Origin: Opitutia bacterium
GTDB lineage: Bacteria > Verrucomicrobiota > Verrucomicrobiia > Opitutales > Opitutaceae
Direction of reading: 5' to 3'
Length of the DNA stretch: 64,000 nucleotides
Assembly (NCBI GenBank): GCA_016187925.1
Contig: JACPIS010000048.1
Span: 55,239-119,238, forward strand
The notes under the pieces are model-generated. The model worked only from the letters and a program-made list of their open reading frames with translations, was not told the origin of the DNA and did not search any database. Numbering within the stretch: position 1 is the stretch's first letter; every line of letters starts with the position of its first letter. A program made the position numbers and the translations under genes. Below are positions 8,809-17,626 of this stretch, one piece after another.

Positions 8809-10451
8809 GGGGTGGCGGGCCGGCTGAACAGCGGCAGGTGCAACGCGACGCGCGTGCCGCGGCCGGGGCTGGACTCGATCTGCAGGGTCGCGCTCATCTC
8901 GGTGGCGCGGGTGGCGAGATTGACGAGGCCGCGGCCGGTGCCGGTGCGCTGGGCGGGGTCGAAGCCGTTGCCATTGTCGCGCACCTCGAGCACGGCGTGC
9001 GGCGGCGCGGCGCGGAGGCTCACCTCGATGCGGGTGGCGGCGCCATGCCGCAGGGCGTTGCTGATGGACTCGCGCACGATCTGCAGGGCGTGGACCTCGA
9101 AGGCGGCGCTCAGATTCATCGCGGCGCCGTGGTCGAGCTGGACCGCGATTTCCACCGGCCAGAGTTTCTGCATGGTGGCGGCGAGGGCGCGTACGGCCTG
9201 CGCAAAGGTCTGGCGGTCGTCGTCGGGATCGGGCTCGAGGTCGCCGATGTAGCGACGCACCTGCCGGATCGTGTCGTTGAGGGCGGCCATGCAGTGGTCG
9301 ATGCGGCCCTGGGCGCCGAAGGGGTTGGCGCTCATCTGGGCGCGGACGCTCTCGAGGCCGAGGCCGGCGGCGTAGATCGACTGGATGACGGTGTCGTGCA
9401 GGTCGCGGGCGAGCCGGGCGCGCAGTTCGAGGGAGTGCTTGAGGTGCTCCTCGCTCGCGCGCAGCGCGGCCTCGGCCTGGCGGCGCTCGGCGACCTCGTG
9501 CTCGAGGGCGCGACGGTCCGCGAAGGAGGATTCCACGAGCCGCGCGACGCGGGTGAATTCATCGTGGCGCTGGAGCAGCGGTACGATCGGCACGGGGGTT
9601 TGCGTGGCGAGGCTCTGGCCGATGCGGTCGAGCGGGTGCAGCACCCAGTAGCGGACGCTCAGCCCGAGCGCGATCAGCAGGAGCATGCCGAAGGCGACGA
9701 AGAGCTGGATGACGTAGCCGTCCCACTCGATGGAGCCGGAGAGATCGGGAACGGGCTGCTCCATCTGCAATTGGCGCAGCGGGCGGGCGTGCCAGTCCTT
9801 CAGCGGGAGGCTGAGGCGCACGAGCGACTTGCTCCCGGGTGCGGCCGCAGCGTCGCGGGCGGCGAGCGAGACGCGGCTGTCGCTGAGGAGCCCGAGGTGT
9901 TCCAATTGCGCGGCGCCCCAGAGGCGCGCGACGAGCAGCCACCCGCCGGTCGCGGGATCGGCGCCGGGGAGGGCGGGAACGAGCGTGCCGGAAACCTGCC
10001 AGAGCCCGGCGGCGTTTTCGGTGAAAAATTCAAGCGGACCCTCGCGCGCCGCTGCGGTGATCAGCTCACCGGCGGATGGCAGGGGCGGCGGCGTGGTGCG
10101 GGAATCCTTGAGCGCGGAGAACAGCAGGCTGCCGTTGCGGCGCAGCACCCACACGGCGTCGAGTCCGTAGACCGGCAGGTTTGGCTCCAGGTTTTTCCGG
10201 GCCCAGGCTTCGTCGGGACGGGCGAGAAATTCGGCGGTCTCGCGCCAGGGCGCGTAGTCCTGCGTGAACTGGCGCATGGGCAGCGCGGCGGCCTGCACCC
10301 AATGCGTCATCTGCTGCCGCGCTTCCTGGTGCACGCTGGCGAGGATGCGGCCGATCTGCTCCTGCTCGGCGCGTCGCAGCATGAAAATGGCGGCGCCGAG
10401 CGCCAGCAGCAGCACGCCCATGACCACCAATAAGCGCAGGCGGATGCTCAT
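8805..10451 (-). CDS. sensor histidine kinase, HisKA_3 (copy 2, no adjacent regulator)
   Basis: A 548-residue membrane sensor, paralogous to the kinase at 4677-6326. Helix 1 is at 5-24 and helix 2 at about 247-270; the periplasmic part keeps FTQDYAPWRETAEFL, like the CHASE4 D-x-W motif of copy 1 but with Arg-Glu in place of Asp-Asp. The H-box is RLARDLHDTVIQSIYAAGLG with His352. The ATPase has ESISNALRHG and DNGNGFDP plus GRGLVNLATR, so it looks active. No response regulator follows; the PilV-like gene starts inside its stop codon. It probably signals through the single regulator at 3994-4680 or one elsewhere. Confidence 0.9.
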   Translation of the reverse strand: MSIRLRLLVVMGVLLLALGAAIFMLRRAEQEQIGRILASVHQEARQQMTHWVQAAALPMRQFTQDYAPWRETAEFLARPDEAWARKNLEPNLPVYGLDAVWVLRRNGSLLFSALKDSRTTPPPLPSAGELITAAAREGPLEFFTENAAGLWQVSGTLVPALPGADPATGGWLLVARLWGAAQLEHLGLLSDSRVSLAARDAAAAPGSKSLVRLSLPLKDWHARPLRQLQMEQPVPDLSGSIEWDGYVIQLFVAFGMLLLIALGLSVRYWVLHPLDRIGQSLATQTPVPIVPLLQRHDEFTRVARLVESSFADRRALEHEVAERRQAEAALRASEEHLKHSLELRARLARDLHDTVIQSIYAAGLGLESVRAQMSANPFGAQGRIDHCMAALNDTIRQVRRYIGDLEPDPDDDRQTFAQAVRALAATMQKLWPVEIAVQLDHGAAMNLSAAFEVHALQIVRESISNALRHGAATRIEVSLRAAPPHAVLEVRDNGNGFDPAQRTGTGRGLVNLATRATEMSATLQIESSPGRGTRVALHLPLFSRPATP

Positions 10452-10753
10452 AGGGTATCAGCGCCCTGTACGTCTGGGCCGGTTGGGCCCAGGAATGATC
10501 CGGCAGGAAGCGGGTCCTCGTGCAAAAATCTGGCGCGATGAAGAGTAGTCACGCTCATGTGCTTCCCCGATACAGGGTATTATCAGGGAATTCCATGAGT
10601 TTTACCCCCTAGGGCCTTTGGCATCTAGCTAACAGGAGGCTTTCATATCCCTTTGGCCCGCGATTGGGTCGGCTGCGGCGGTTTGCCGAGGGTGATCCGG
10701 CGGATTTCCGCGCGGAGGGAAGTCGCGCCGCGCCGCCGGTCCGCGGTGAAAAG
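10452..10753. other. intergenic, upstream region of the kinase/pilin series
   Basis: About 300 bases without a convincing gene. On the minus strand it should hold the promoter of the 8805-10451 kinase. It includes a CCCTAGGG palindrome (10607-10614) and two related stretches with GATAC/ACAGGG (around 10452-10470 and 10570-10588) that might be regulator sites. None is strong enough to call. Confidence 0.3.
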
Positions 10754-11209
10754 TCAGCGCGAAATATCGCGCTGCGTGAGCACCTTGAAGCCGCGGCTGT
10801 TTAGCGACTGCGCGGCGAGGTCGTTGTCCTCGCTGCTGATCGCGACGGCGAGCTTGCCCTCCGGCCGCATGACGAACGAGTAGGCGTAGTGGATGTTCAC
10901 CTCGACGGCGACGAGCGCACCGAGGATATGCTTGAGCTGGGACTCGTCGCTGAACTCGACCGCGAGCATGTCGCACTCCGTGTAGGCAAAATTGTTGGCG
11001 GCGAGCAGCTCGCGTGCGCGGTCGGGATCGTCGACGACGAGGCGGTCGATGGCCGTGTCGGTGGTATCGATCGTCGTCATCGCCATGATGTGGACCTGAT
11101 GCGCCGTGAGCAGGGCGACGAGATCGAAGAGCCGGCCGACGCGGTTCTCGATGAAGACCGAAAATTGTTTCACGGGGTCTGCTCCGGTGGTGACTTCGGC
11201 GTTCGACAT
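10754..11209 (-). CDS. tandem ACT-domain protein
   Basis: A 151-residue soluble protein made of two ACT-like halves. The first (about 14-80) starts with KQFSVFIENRVGRLFDLVALL, the usual ACT opening with a Gly turn (NRVGRL); the second (about 82-145) has ECDMLAVEFSDESQLKHILG and a GKLAVAISSED strand. ACT domains bind amino acids or other small ligands. Stand-alone tandem-ACT proteins of this length are common in bacteria beside amino-acid metabolism genes, but no enzyme partner is adjacent here. The start is the ATG at 11209. Ligand unknown. Confidence 0.75.
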   Translation of the reverse strand: MSNAEVTTGADPVKQFSVFIENRVGRLFDLVALLTAHQVHIMAMTTIDTTDTAIDRLVVDDPDRARELLAANNFAYTECDMLAVEFSDESQLKHILGALVAVEVNIHYAYSFVMRPEGKLAVAISSEDNDLAAQSLNSRGFKVLTQRDISR

Positions 11210-11278
11210 GACGGTGCAGTAAATAAACCCGTGCCCCGGAGGCGGTCAACAGGCATCATGTGCGGACCGCGCGCAGGC

Positions 11279-11306
11279 TTGAGTGTCTTCCGGGGAAACG
11301 TAGCGT
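11279..11306 (+). promoter_or_regulatory. candidate promoter of the CDF transporter gene
   Basis: TTGAGT (11279-11284) and TAGCGT (11301-11306) are 16 bases apart. The ATG at 11313 starts seven bases after the -10, exactly where transcription should begin, so a leaderless mRNA is plausible. Confidence 0.4.
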
Positions 11307-11312
11307 GGGCCG

Positions 11313-12215
11313 ATGCCTCCGCCCGACACCCATGCCCGCACGATGCAGCGCGCGCACGACAGCGCCCGGCTGGTGCTGCGCGGCATCGCGCTCAACGCCG
11401 TGCTGGCGGTGGTGAAGCTTGTGGGCGGCATTTTCGGCCACACCTACGCGCTGATCGCGGACGCGGCGGAGTCGATGCTGGATATCCTGTCGTCCACCCT
11501 TGTATGGGCCGGCTTCCACGTGGCGGCGCGCCCGCCGGATGAGGACCATCCCTACGGCCACGGCAAGGCGGAGCCACTGGCCGGCATGGCAGTATCGCTG
11601 TTCATCTTCGCGATGGCGGGCTGGGTCGGCTGGCATGCGGTGCACGAGATCATCACGCCGCACCAGGGTCCGGCGTGGTGGACGCTGCTGGTGTTGGCGG
11701 GCGTCATCGCCACAAAGGCCGCGCTCTCGCGCAAGATGGGCACCGCGAGCGAGGAGGTGGGCAGCACCGCGCTGGGCATCGAGGCGTTGCACCATTGGTC
11801 GGATGCGCTGACCTCGGCGGCGGCGTTCGCCGGCATCAGCATCGCGCTCTGGGGCGGCAAGGGCTGGGAGACGTCCGACGACTGGGCGGCGCTGTTCGCG
11901 TGTGTGATCATCGCGTTCAACGGCGTCGGCATGTTCCTCAAGGCGCTGGGCGACGTGATGGACACGGCGCTGCCGAAGAATTTCGAGAACGAGGTGCGCG
12001 CGCTCGCGCTGGCCGTGCCGGGCGTGAAGGCGCTCGACAAGGTGCGCATGCGCAAGAGCGGGCTCAGCCACCTCGTCGACATCCAGGTGCGCGTCGACGG
12101 CGACCTCTCCGTGCGCGAGGGGCACGCCATCGCCCACGCGGTGAAGGACGCGCTGCTCGCCTCGGCGCAGCACGCGATCGACGACGTGACCGTGCACATC
12201 GAGCCGATGCGGTGA
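11313..12215 (+). CDS. cation diffusion facilitator (CDF) metal transporter
   Basis: A 300-residue inner-membrane metal/proton antiporter. It has about six hydrophobic segments. The metal-site motifs are visible: ALIADAAESMLDIL (helix 2, D-x-x-x-D), HPYGHGKAEPLAG (loop 2-3) and HHWSDALTSAA (helix 5, H-x-x-x-D). The D/H composition fits export of Zn, Co, Fe or Mn; the exact ion cannot be read. The C-terminal cytoplasmic domain (about 215-298) ends in HAIDDVTVHIEPM, the usual ferredoxin-like fold. A basic N-terminus with THARTMQRAHDSARL precedes helix 1. Confidence 0.9.
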   Translation: MPPPDTHARTMQRAHDSARLVLRGIALNAVLAVVKLVGGIFGHTYALIADAAESMLDILSSTLVWAGFHVAARPPDEDHPYGHGKAEPLAGMAVSLFIFAMAGWVGWHAVHEIITPHQGPAWWTLLVLAGVIATKAALSRKMGTASEEVGSTALGIEALHHWSDALTSAAAFAGISIALWGGKGWETSDDWAALFACVIIAFNGVGMFLKALGDVMDTALPKNFENEVRALALAVPGVKALDKVRMRKSGLSHLVDIQVRVDGDLSVREGHAIAHAVKDALLASAQHAIDDVTVHIEPMR

Positions 12216-12219
12216 CGCG

Positions 12220-12384
12220 TTACTGGAGTTTCTGCGCGAGCTTCCAGCCGGCGTAGACGCCGACCAGGCTGCCGACTCCGCTCAGCACGAAGGCCCACCC
12301 GAAGCCGAGCCCGGCGGCGTCGGCGAGAAACCAGAACAGATAGCCGCCCAGCGTGGTGCCGACGAAGATGCACAGCTTGACCAT
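12220..12384 (-). CDS. small membrane protein, 54 aa
   Basis: A short open frame converging on the CDF gene. It starts MVKLCIFVGTTLGGYLFWFL and ends VGVYAGWKLAQKLQ, with two hydrophobic helices separated by DAAGLGFGW. The glycine-rich helices and the final GWKLAQKL make a real two-helix protein more likely than chance. I do not recognise a named family. It stops four bases after the CDF stop on the other strand. Confidence 0.6.
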   Translation of the reverse strand: MVKLCIFVGTTLGGYLFWFLADAAGLGFGWAFVLSGVGSLVGVYAGWKLAQKLQ

Positions 12385-12477
12385 GCGCGCAGTGTGGTGC
12401 GGCGGTTTTTACAAGCGAGCCGCAACTTATGCGCGGACCGGCGCCACTAATGAGCGCGGCGGCAGGGGGCTTTCCCG

Positions 12478-12505
12478 TTTACTCGAAAAATTCGGCTGAT
12501 AGCTT
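12478..12505 (+). promoter_or_regulatory. candidate promoter of pckG
   Basis: TTTACT (12478-12483) and TAGCTT (12500-12505) are 16 bases apart; the pckG ATG is at 12515, so the leader would be only a few bases. Spacing and -10 resemble the CDF promoter candidate at 11279-11306. Confidence 0.35.
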
Positions 12506-12514
12506 CCGCACGCC

Positions 12515-14338
12515 ATGAAGAAGTCCACCCAGCCCCTGAGCAAGAACCCGCACCTCATCCAGTGGGTCAAGAAGATGGCCGCGCTGTGCAAGCCGGACGC
12601 CATCCACTGGATCGACGGTTCGCAGCGGGAGTACGACGCGTTGTGCGCGCAGATGGTCGCGAGCGGCACGTTCATCAAGTTGAACCAGAAGAAATGGCCC
12701 GGCTGCTACCTCGCCCGCTCCGACGCCAGCGACGTCGCGCGCGTCGAGGACCGCACGTTCATCTGCTCGCTCTCGAAGGAGGCAGCCGGCCCGACCAACA
12801 ACTGGGTCAATCCGCACGAGATGAAGAAGACGCTGCGCCGCGTGTTCGACGGCTGCATGAAGGGCCGCACGATGTACGTGCTGCCGTACAGCATGGGCCC
12901 GATCGGCTCGCCCATGTCGCAGATCGGCGTGCAGCTCACCGACTCGCCCTACGCCGTCGTCAACATGCGCATCATGGCGCGCATCGGCAAAAAGGTGTTC
13001 GAGCTCATCGACAAGGATTTCAAGCGCGTCGTCCCCTGCGTCCACTCCGTCGGCGCCCCGCTCAAGAAGGGCCAGAAAGACGTCGTGTGGCCGAGCAACA
13101 AGGAGAAATACATCGTCCACTTCCCGGAGACCCGCGAGATCTGGAGCTACGGCTCCGGCTACGGCGGCAACGCGCTGCTCGGCAAGAAGTGCTTCGCGCT
13201 CCGCATCGCCTCCGCCATGGCGCGCGACGAGGGCTGGATGGCCGAGCACATGCTCATCCTCGGCGTCGAGAACCCCGAGGGTCAGAAGACCTACGTCGCG
13301 GCCGCGTTCCCCAGCGCGTGCGGCAAGACGAACTTCTCCATGCTCATCCCGCCCCCGCATTTCCAGAAGCAGGGCTGGAAAGTCTGGACCGTCGGCGACG
13401 ATATCGCGTGGATCAAGCCCGACGCCCATGGCCGCCTGCGCGCCATCAATCCCGAGGCGGGCTTCTTCGGCGTCGCCCCGGGCACAGGCGACAGCACGAA
13501 TCCGAACGCGATGAAGAACCTCGCGCGAAACACCATCTTCACCAACGTCGCGCTCACCGACGACGGCGGCGTGTGGTGGGAGGGCATGACCGAGAAACCG
13601 CCGGCGCACGCCATCGACTGGCAGGGCAACGACTGGACGCCCGCGCTCGCGAAGGAGAAGGGCGTCAAGGCCGCGCATCCGAACTCCCGCTTCACCGCGC
13701 CAGCCAGCCAGTGCCCGACCATCGACCCCGATTGGGAGAGCCCCGAGGGCGTGCCGATCAGCGCGTTCATCTTCGGCGGCCGCCGCGCCACCACGATGCC
13801 GCTCGTGTTCCAGGCCTTCAACTGGTCCAGCGGCGTCTACATCGGCGCCACGATGGGCTCGGAGATGACCGCCGCCGCCGCCGGCACGATCGGCAAGGTC
13901 CGCCGCGATCCGATGGCCATGCTGCCGTTCTGCGGCTACAACATGGGCGACTACTTCCGGCACTGGATCAACATGCAGCGCAACCTCAGCGAGACGCCGC
14001 GCATTTTCCACGTGAACTGGTTCCGCAAGGACAAGGACGGCAAGTTCATGTGGCCCGGCTTCAGCGAGAACATGCGCGTGCTCAAGTGGATCGTCGACCG
14101 CGTGCGCGCGGGCGGCCGCGCCAAGGAGACGCCCATCGGCTGGGTGCCGCGCTACCAGGACATCGAGTGGGAAGGCCTCGATTACTCGAAGGAGAAATTC
14201 GATGAACTGCAGGCCTTCGACAAGAACGCCTGGCGCCAGGAAGTGCTCGGCCATGAGGAGCTCTTCCTCGATCTCCGCGCGACGCTGCCGAAGGAAATGC
14301 TCTTCGAACGCGAGCTGCTCATCTGCCGCATGGGCTGA
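12515..14338 (+). CDS. pckG: phosphoenolpyruvate carboxykinase (GTP)
   Basis: A 607-residue cytosolic enzyme that turns oxaloacetate plus GTP into PEP, CO2 and GDP, the first committed step of gluconeogenesis. Length fits the GTP-type family. The P-loop is FPSACGKTN (265-273) with the reactive Cys269 typical of GTP enzymes. [16 protein letters not shown] (211-226) is the substrate/metal-site region, and [11 protein letters not shown] and FIFGGRR are further family signatures. It is a single gene with its own weak promoter; its presence suggests growth on acids or amino acids, in keeping with the symporter and PutA genes nearby. Confidence 0.97.
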   Translation: MKKSTQPLSKNPHLIQWVKKMAALCKPDAIHWIDGSQREYDALCAQMVASGTFIKLNQKKWPGCYLARSDASDVARVEDRTFICSLSKEAAGPTNNWVNPHEMKKTLRRVFDGCMKGRTMYVLPYSMGPIGSPMSQIGVQLTDSPYAVVNMRIMARIGKKVFELIDKDFKRVVPCVHSVGAPLKKGQKDVVWPSNKEKYIVHFPETREIWSYGSGYGGNALLGKKCFALRIASAMARDEGWMAEHMLILGVENPEGQKTYVAAAFPSACGKTNFSMLIPPPHFQKQGWKVWTVGDDIAWIKPDAHGRLRAINPEAGFFGVAPGTGDSTNPNAMKNLARNTIFTNVALTDDGGVWWEGMTEKPPAHAIDWQGNDWTPALAKEKGVKAAHPNSRFTAPASQCPTIDPDWESPEGVPISAFIFGGRRATTMPLVFQAFNWSSGVYIGATMGSEMTAAAAGTIGKVRRDPMAMLPFCGYNMGDYFRHWINMQRNLSETPRIFHVNWFRKDKDGKFMWPGFSENMRVLKWIVDRVRAGGRAKETPIGWVPRYQDIEWEGLDYSKEKFDELQAFDKNAWRQEVLGHEELFLDLRATLPKEMLFERELLICRMG

Positions 14339-14401
14339 GCTTCCGACCGCTCATCCCGCCGCGATTGCGGAAACAAATTCCCGGCGCATGGTCTCAAGGC
14401 C

Positions 14402-15136
14402 ATGCGCCGTTTGCTTTTTCCTATCCTGCTCTTGCTGGCCGTCGCCACCGGCGCGCGCGCCGGGGTGCCGGCCCTGTTGCAGGAAGCCCTGACCGCCTAC
14501 GGACGGGAATTCGAACACTGGGCCTGCACCGTGACGACGATCGTCCGCGACCGGGACGGCAAGATCGACGAGCAGACCGTGGTCCGCTACGATCCTTCGC
14601 TGCCTTACGACGAACAATGGACGTTGCTGACGAAGAACGGCCGACCTGCGACCGAGCGCCAGGTGAAAAAACACCGGCGCGAGATGGCCGACCAGCGCAA
14701 GGACCGGAAGACGCTCGGCGAGCTGCTCGAGCTGGAGAAGGCGGTGGTAGCGGAGGAGAACGAGTCGACCGTGACCTACACTGTGCCGCTGAGTCCGGTG
14801 GACAACACCCGTCTGCCGCCGGAAAATTTCGGCGTGGCCATCCGCGTGAACAAGCGGACCCGCGGTTTCGAGGCCATCGAAGTGCGGTTGCTCAAACCGA
14901 TGCGCGTGGCCTTGGTCGCGAAGGTGAAGGACGCCGGGGCCGACCTGAAGTTCAGCTCCGTCGACCCGGCGCACGCACCGATCGTGACCGCGATTCGCGC
15001 CGCCGGCACCGGCTCGTTCATGTTCGTGGGCCTGAGTGCGAGCTACGAGCAGGCCCGGACGGATTTCAAGCGGGTGACGCCCTACAGCGACCGCTTCCAG
15101 GTGAAAATCGGCCCCTTGAAGGTCATCGATTTTTGA
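14402..15136 (+). CDS. secreted protein of unknown function
   Basis: A 244-residue protein with a clear signal peptide (1-20, cleavage after ARA). The mature part is charged: a strand-rich N-terminal section with TTIVRDRDGKIDEQTVVRYD, a basic helical stretch KKHRREMADQRKDRKTLGEL around residues 80-100, and strands with IEVRLLKPMRVALVAKVKD, then GTGSFMFVGLSASYEQ. The look is of a periplasmic beta-sandwich. I do not recognise the family. The ATG lies in the right arm of a 9-bp inverted repeat (14383-14408), which may affect translation. Confidence 0.7.
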   Translation: MRRLLFPILLLLAVATGARAGVPALLQEALTAYGREFEHWACTVTTIVRDRDGKIDEQTVVRYDPSLPYDEQWTLLTKNGRPATERQVKKHRREMADQRKDRKTLGELLELEKAVVAEENESTVTYTVPLSPVDNTRLPPENFGVAIRVNKRTRGFEAIEVRLLKPMRVALVAKVKDAGADLKFSSVDPAHAPIVTAIRAAGTGSFMFVGLSASYEQARTDFKRVTPYSDRFQVKIGPLKVIDF

Positions 15137-15200
15137 TTCGCCGCCGGAAAGGCTACGGTTGCCGCCGGTTTGTGCCGATGAAGAGGGCACCACCCTACGC

Positions 15201-16043
15201 ATGAGCCTGGGACGCGACACCATCATCTCCATCGGCACCGGCCTGCCGCCGGCGCTGGGCATTTTCGGGCGCCTGCAAAATCTGCTGCGCGATTCCGACA
15301 CCGATCTCGACGACATCGTCGAGCTGGTGCGTATCGACCCGGCGCTGACGTTCCAGGTCATCAAGCTCAGTAACAGCGTGCTCTACGGCCTGAAGAACCA
15401 TTGCGACTCGCTGGAGCAGGCGATCGCCCGTGTCGGCTTCGGCGACATCCACCAGCTCGTCGGCCTCGCCGTCGCGCGCGAGTCGTTCCAGGGTGAGCTT
15501 GTCCTTTATCAAATCCCGGCCGGCCGGCTGTGGGAAAACGCCGTGGCGGCGGGCACGCTCATGTCGGCCTTCGCGCGGTGCGCCGGCTCCGATGCGGAGA
15601 CGGCCTATTCAACCGGCCTGCTGCGCAACATCGGCAAGGTGGTGCTGAACAATTATTCCGGCGCCGTGCGCTATCCCGGCGCCGCCGAGCGCCCCGACCT
15701 GCATGCGTGGGAGCGGGAGACGCACGGCATGACCGCGGTGGAGGTGTCGGCGGTGCTGCTCGATCATTGGCGGTTTTCGGCCGCGACGAGCGCGGCGATG
15801 CAGGGTCATCTCGCACCCGATCCGGCCAGCCCGCATGCGGCCGGGCAGGCGCAGCTGCACCTCGCGTGCGCCGTCACGGCGGAGTGGGGCTGCGAACTGC
15901 CGGGCGAGGAGGGTTGCTGGCGCAACGACGCCGCGATGCGCGCGCTCGCCGGTGTGCCGGAAGAGGAGTGGGCCGCGGCGGTCGAGGAGGCGCGGGAGCA
16001 GTTCGCGCGCTTTGCGGTCATCGAGTGGTCGCACGCCGCGTGA
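15201..16043 (+). CDS. HDOD domain signalling protein
   Basis: A 280-residue cytosolic protein consisting almost entirely of an HDOD domain, a non-catalytic relative of HD phosphohydrolases found in signalling. Landmarks are LPPALGIFGRLQNLLRD at the start, VRIDPALTFQVIKLSNS (the D-P-x-L motif), SLEQAIARVGFGDIHQLV and a later HGMTAVEVSAVLLDHW. The HD metal ligands are not evident, as expected. I use the ATG at 15201, preceded by GAAGAGGG; a longer frame from 15159 adds 14 residues without homology-like features. It follows the secreted unknown by 64 bases and is followed by the Cys-rich membrane protein. Confidence 0.85.
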   Translation: MSLGRDTIISIGTGLPPALGIFGRLQNLLRDSDTDLDDIVELVRIDPALTFQVIKLSNSVLYGLKNHCDSLEQAIARVGFGDIHQLVGLAVARESFQGELVLYQIPAGRLWENAVAAGTLMSAFARCAGSDAETAYSTGLLRNIGKVVLNNYSGAVRYPGAAERPDLHAWERETHGMTAVEVSAVLLDHWRFSAATSAAMQGHLAPDPASPHAAGQAQLHLACAVTAEWGCELPGEEGCWRNDAAMRALAGVPEEEWAAAVEEAREQFARFAVIEWSHAA

Positions 16044-16099
16044 CGCGGCGCAATTTCTGCGGGCTTGCGCTGTTGCGGCGGTGAGCGCTGACTGGCGGG

Positions 16100-17620
16100 G
16101 TGAAAGGCTGGCTCGGTGATCTGCTGCGCGGTGCTTGGGCGCTGTTATACTGGAACACACGGAAGTCGTGGTTCATCGTGCGCGGCCGCCCGGGTCAGTG
16201 CCCCTGCCATAATCCCAGCGATTCGGGCGAGCCGTTGAAGACCGGCTGCGAGGCCGTGCTCGGCTGGAACACCCCGGGGCGCTTCCGCAATGTCTGCCCG
16301 CTGCTGGTCTGCAACGAAAAGGGCGCGTGGGTGTGCAGCGCGGCGCCGGCCAAGGTGCGGCCGTTCTGGGCGCGGGCCTTCGGCTTTTACGGCGCGGTGC
16401 TGGCGGCCGTCTATCTGCTGGCCGGATTTTCCGTCTGGGGCGCGTTGCGCGGCATCGGCTACCGCGTGACGGTGCGGCAGGTGATCTGGCCCCGGGCCTG
16501 GAGCGAGCTGCAGGCGGTGCGCGCCCAGATCTTCATCGACCAGGCGCAGGAGCATTACCGCGCCGGGCGCATCCGCGAGGCGATCCGCGCGCTGTCGGTG
16601 GCCTACGGCACGGACCCGAACAACTACGCGCTGGCCATGATGCTCGCACAATTCTACCAGGCGGGCAATCCGGAGGCGGCCGACCGCATCTACCTGCGCA
16701 TGCTGCAGGTCCATCCCGAGCAGCGGCACGCGACGGGGCAGGCGTGGTTCCTGAGCCTGCTCGCCCGCGGCCGGCTGGCGGACGTGGCCATGCTGGCGCA
16801 GCGCGCGCTGCCCACCGAGCCGGAGCAGGCGGCGGGCTGGACGCACGCGCTGATTTTTGCGACGCGGCTGCTGCACCGGCCCGACCTGCTGGAAGCCACG
16901 GCGTTCGACGGCAAGCTGCCGATCGCGGTGGGCACGACGCTGCTGTTCGAGGCGCGGGTGCAACGCGCGACGGGCGCGGAGGCCCTCGCCATCCTGCGCG
17001 CGGAGCCGCTCGTGTCGGATTTCCCCTATGCGCGGCTGCAGCGGGCCGAGCTCTTCATCCGGGCCGGCCAGCCGCGGGAGGCGCTGGCGCTGATGGCGGC
17101 GTCGCAAAAGATCCTGTCCGGGCGCGACGTGGTGCGCCTGGCGCTGGCGGCGTATGCGGTGGCGGGAGACGACGCCGTGCGGCGGCGCGAAGCGGCGGAG
17201 CTGCTCTCGCCGGCGCGCCAGATCGGCGAAGCCGAGCTCACCCTGCTGGCCCAGCACCTGATCGGCCACCCCGATCCCGTCATCCTGGCCTCGCTCGCGG
17301 AGGGCATGAAGCGGCTGGGCGGCACCGAGGCGGCGACGCGCCGGGAGATCTGGCTGAATTATCTTTGCGCGCTCGGCGCATCGGGCGACGAGGCGCGTTT
17401 CGCCCAGGGCCGCGAGCAGGCGCTCGCCGCCGGCATGATCACGAACCGGGTCGGCGCGCGGTTGAAGGAGTATTTCTTTCCGACCGGGCCGAGGGGCCGC
17501 ATCGAGACCCTGTTGCCAAGCCTCTCGGGGCTTTCGGCCGATTTGAGCTACGTGCTGCTGCAGCGGTATTGGGAGCCGCCTAGCGGTGGCGCGGCCGTGC
17601 CGAACGTCCGGCTCGATTGA
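16100..17620 (+). CDS. Cys-rich membrane protein with TPR-like C-terminal part
   Basis: A 506-residue protein starting at GTG 16100. The first 85 residues carry six Cys (34, 36, 50, 66, 71, 79) in CPCHNP, TGCEAV, NVCPLLVC and WVCS, a spacing that could bind zinc or an Fe-S cluster. One or two helices follow (about 94-120). The rest is alpha-helical, with repeats such as AQEHYRAGRIREAIRALSVA and PNNYALAMMLAQFYQAGN that read as TPR-type units to about residue 320. It is probably an inner-membrane protein with a protein-binding domain. I do not recognise the family; function unknown. Confidence 0.7.
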   Translation: MKGWLGDLLRGAWALLYWNTRKSWFIVRGRPGQCPCHNPSDSGEPLKTGCEAVLGWNTPGRFRNVCPLLVCNEKGAWVCSAAPAKVRPFWARAFGFYGAVLAAVYLLAGFSVWGALRGIGYRVTVRQVIWPRAWSELQAVRAQIFIDQAQEHYRAGRIREAIRALSVAYGTDPNNYALAMMLAQFYQAGNPEAADRIYLRMLQVHPEQRHATGQAWFLSLLARGRLADVAMLAQRALPTEPEQAAGWTHALIFATRLLHRPDLLEATAFDGKLPIAVGTTLLFEARVQRATGAEALAILRAEPLVSDFPYARLQRAELFIRAGQPREALALMAASQKILSGRDVVRLALAAYAVAGDDAVRRREAAELLSPARQIGEAELTLLAQHLIGHPDPVILASLAEGMKRLGGTEAATRREIWLNYLCALGASGDEARFAQGREQALAAGMITNRVGARLKEYFFPTGPRGRIETLLPSLSGLSADLSYVLLQRYWEPPSGGAAVPNVRLD

Positions 17621-17626
17621 CCGGGC

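Noticed and set aside
10607..10614. CCCTAGGG palindrome as a response regulator operator for the pilin series
   Set aside because: Only eight bases and not repeated upstream of the other module, so it may be chance.
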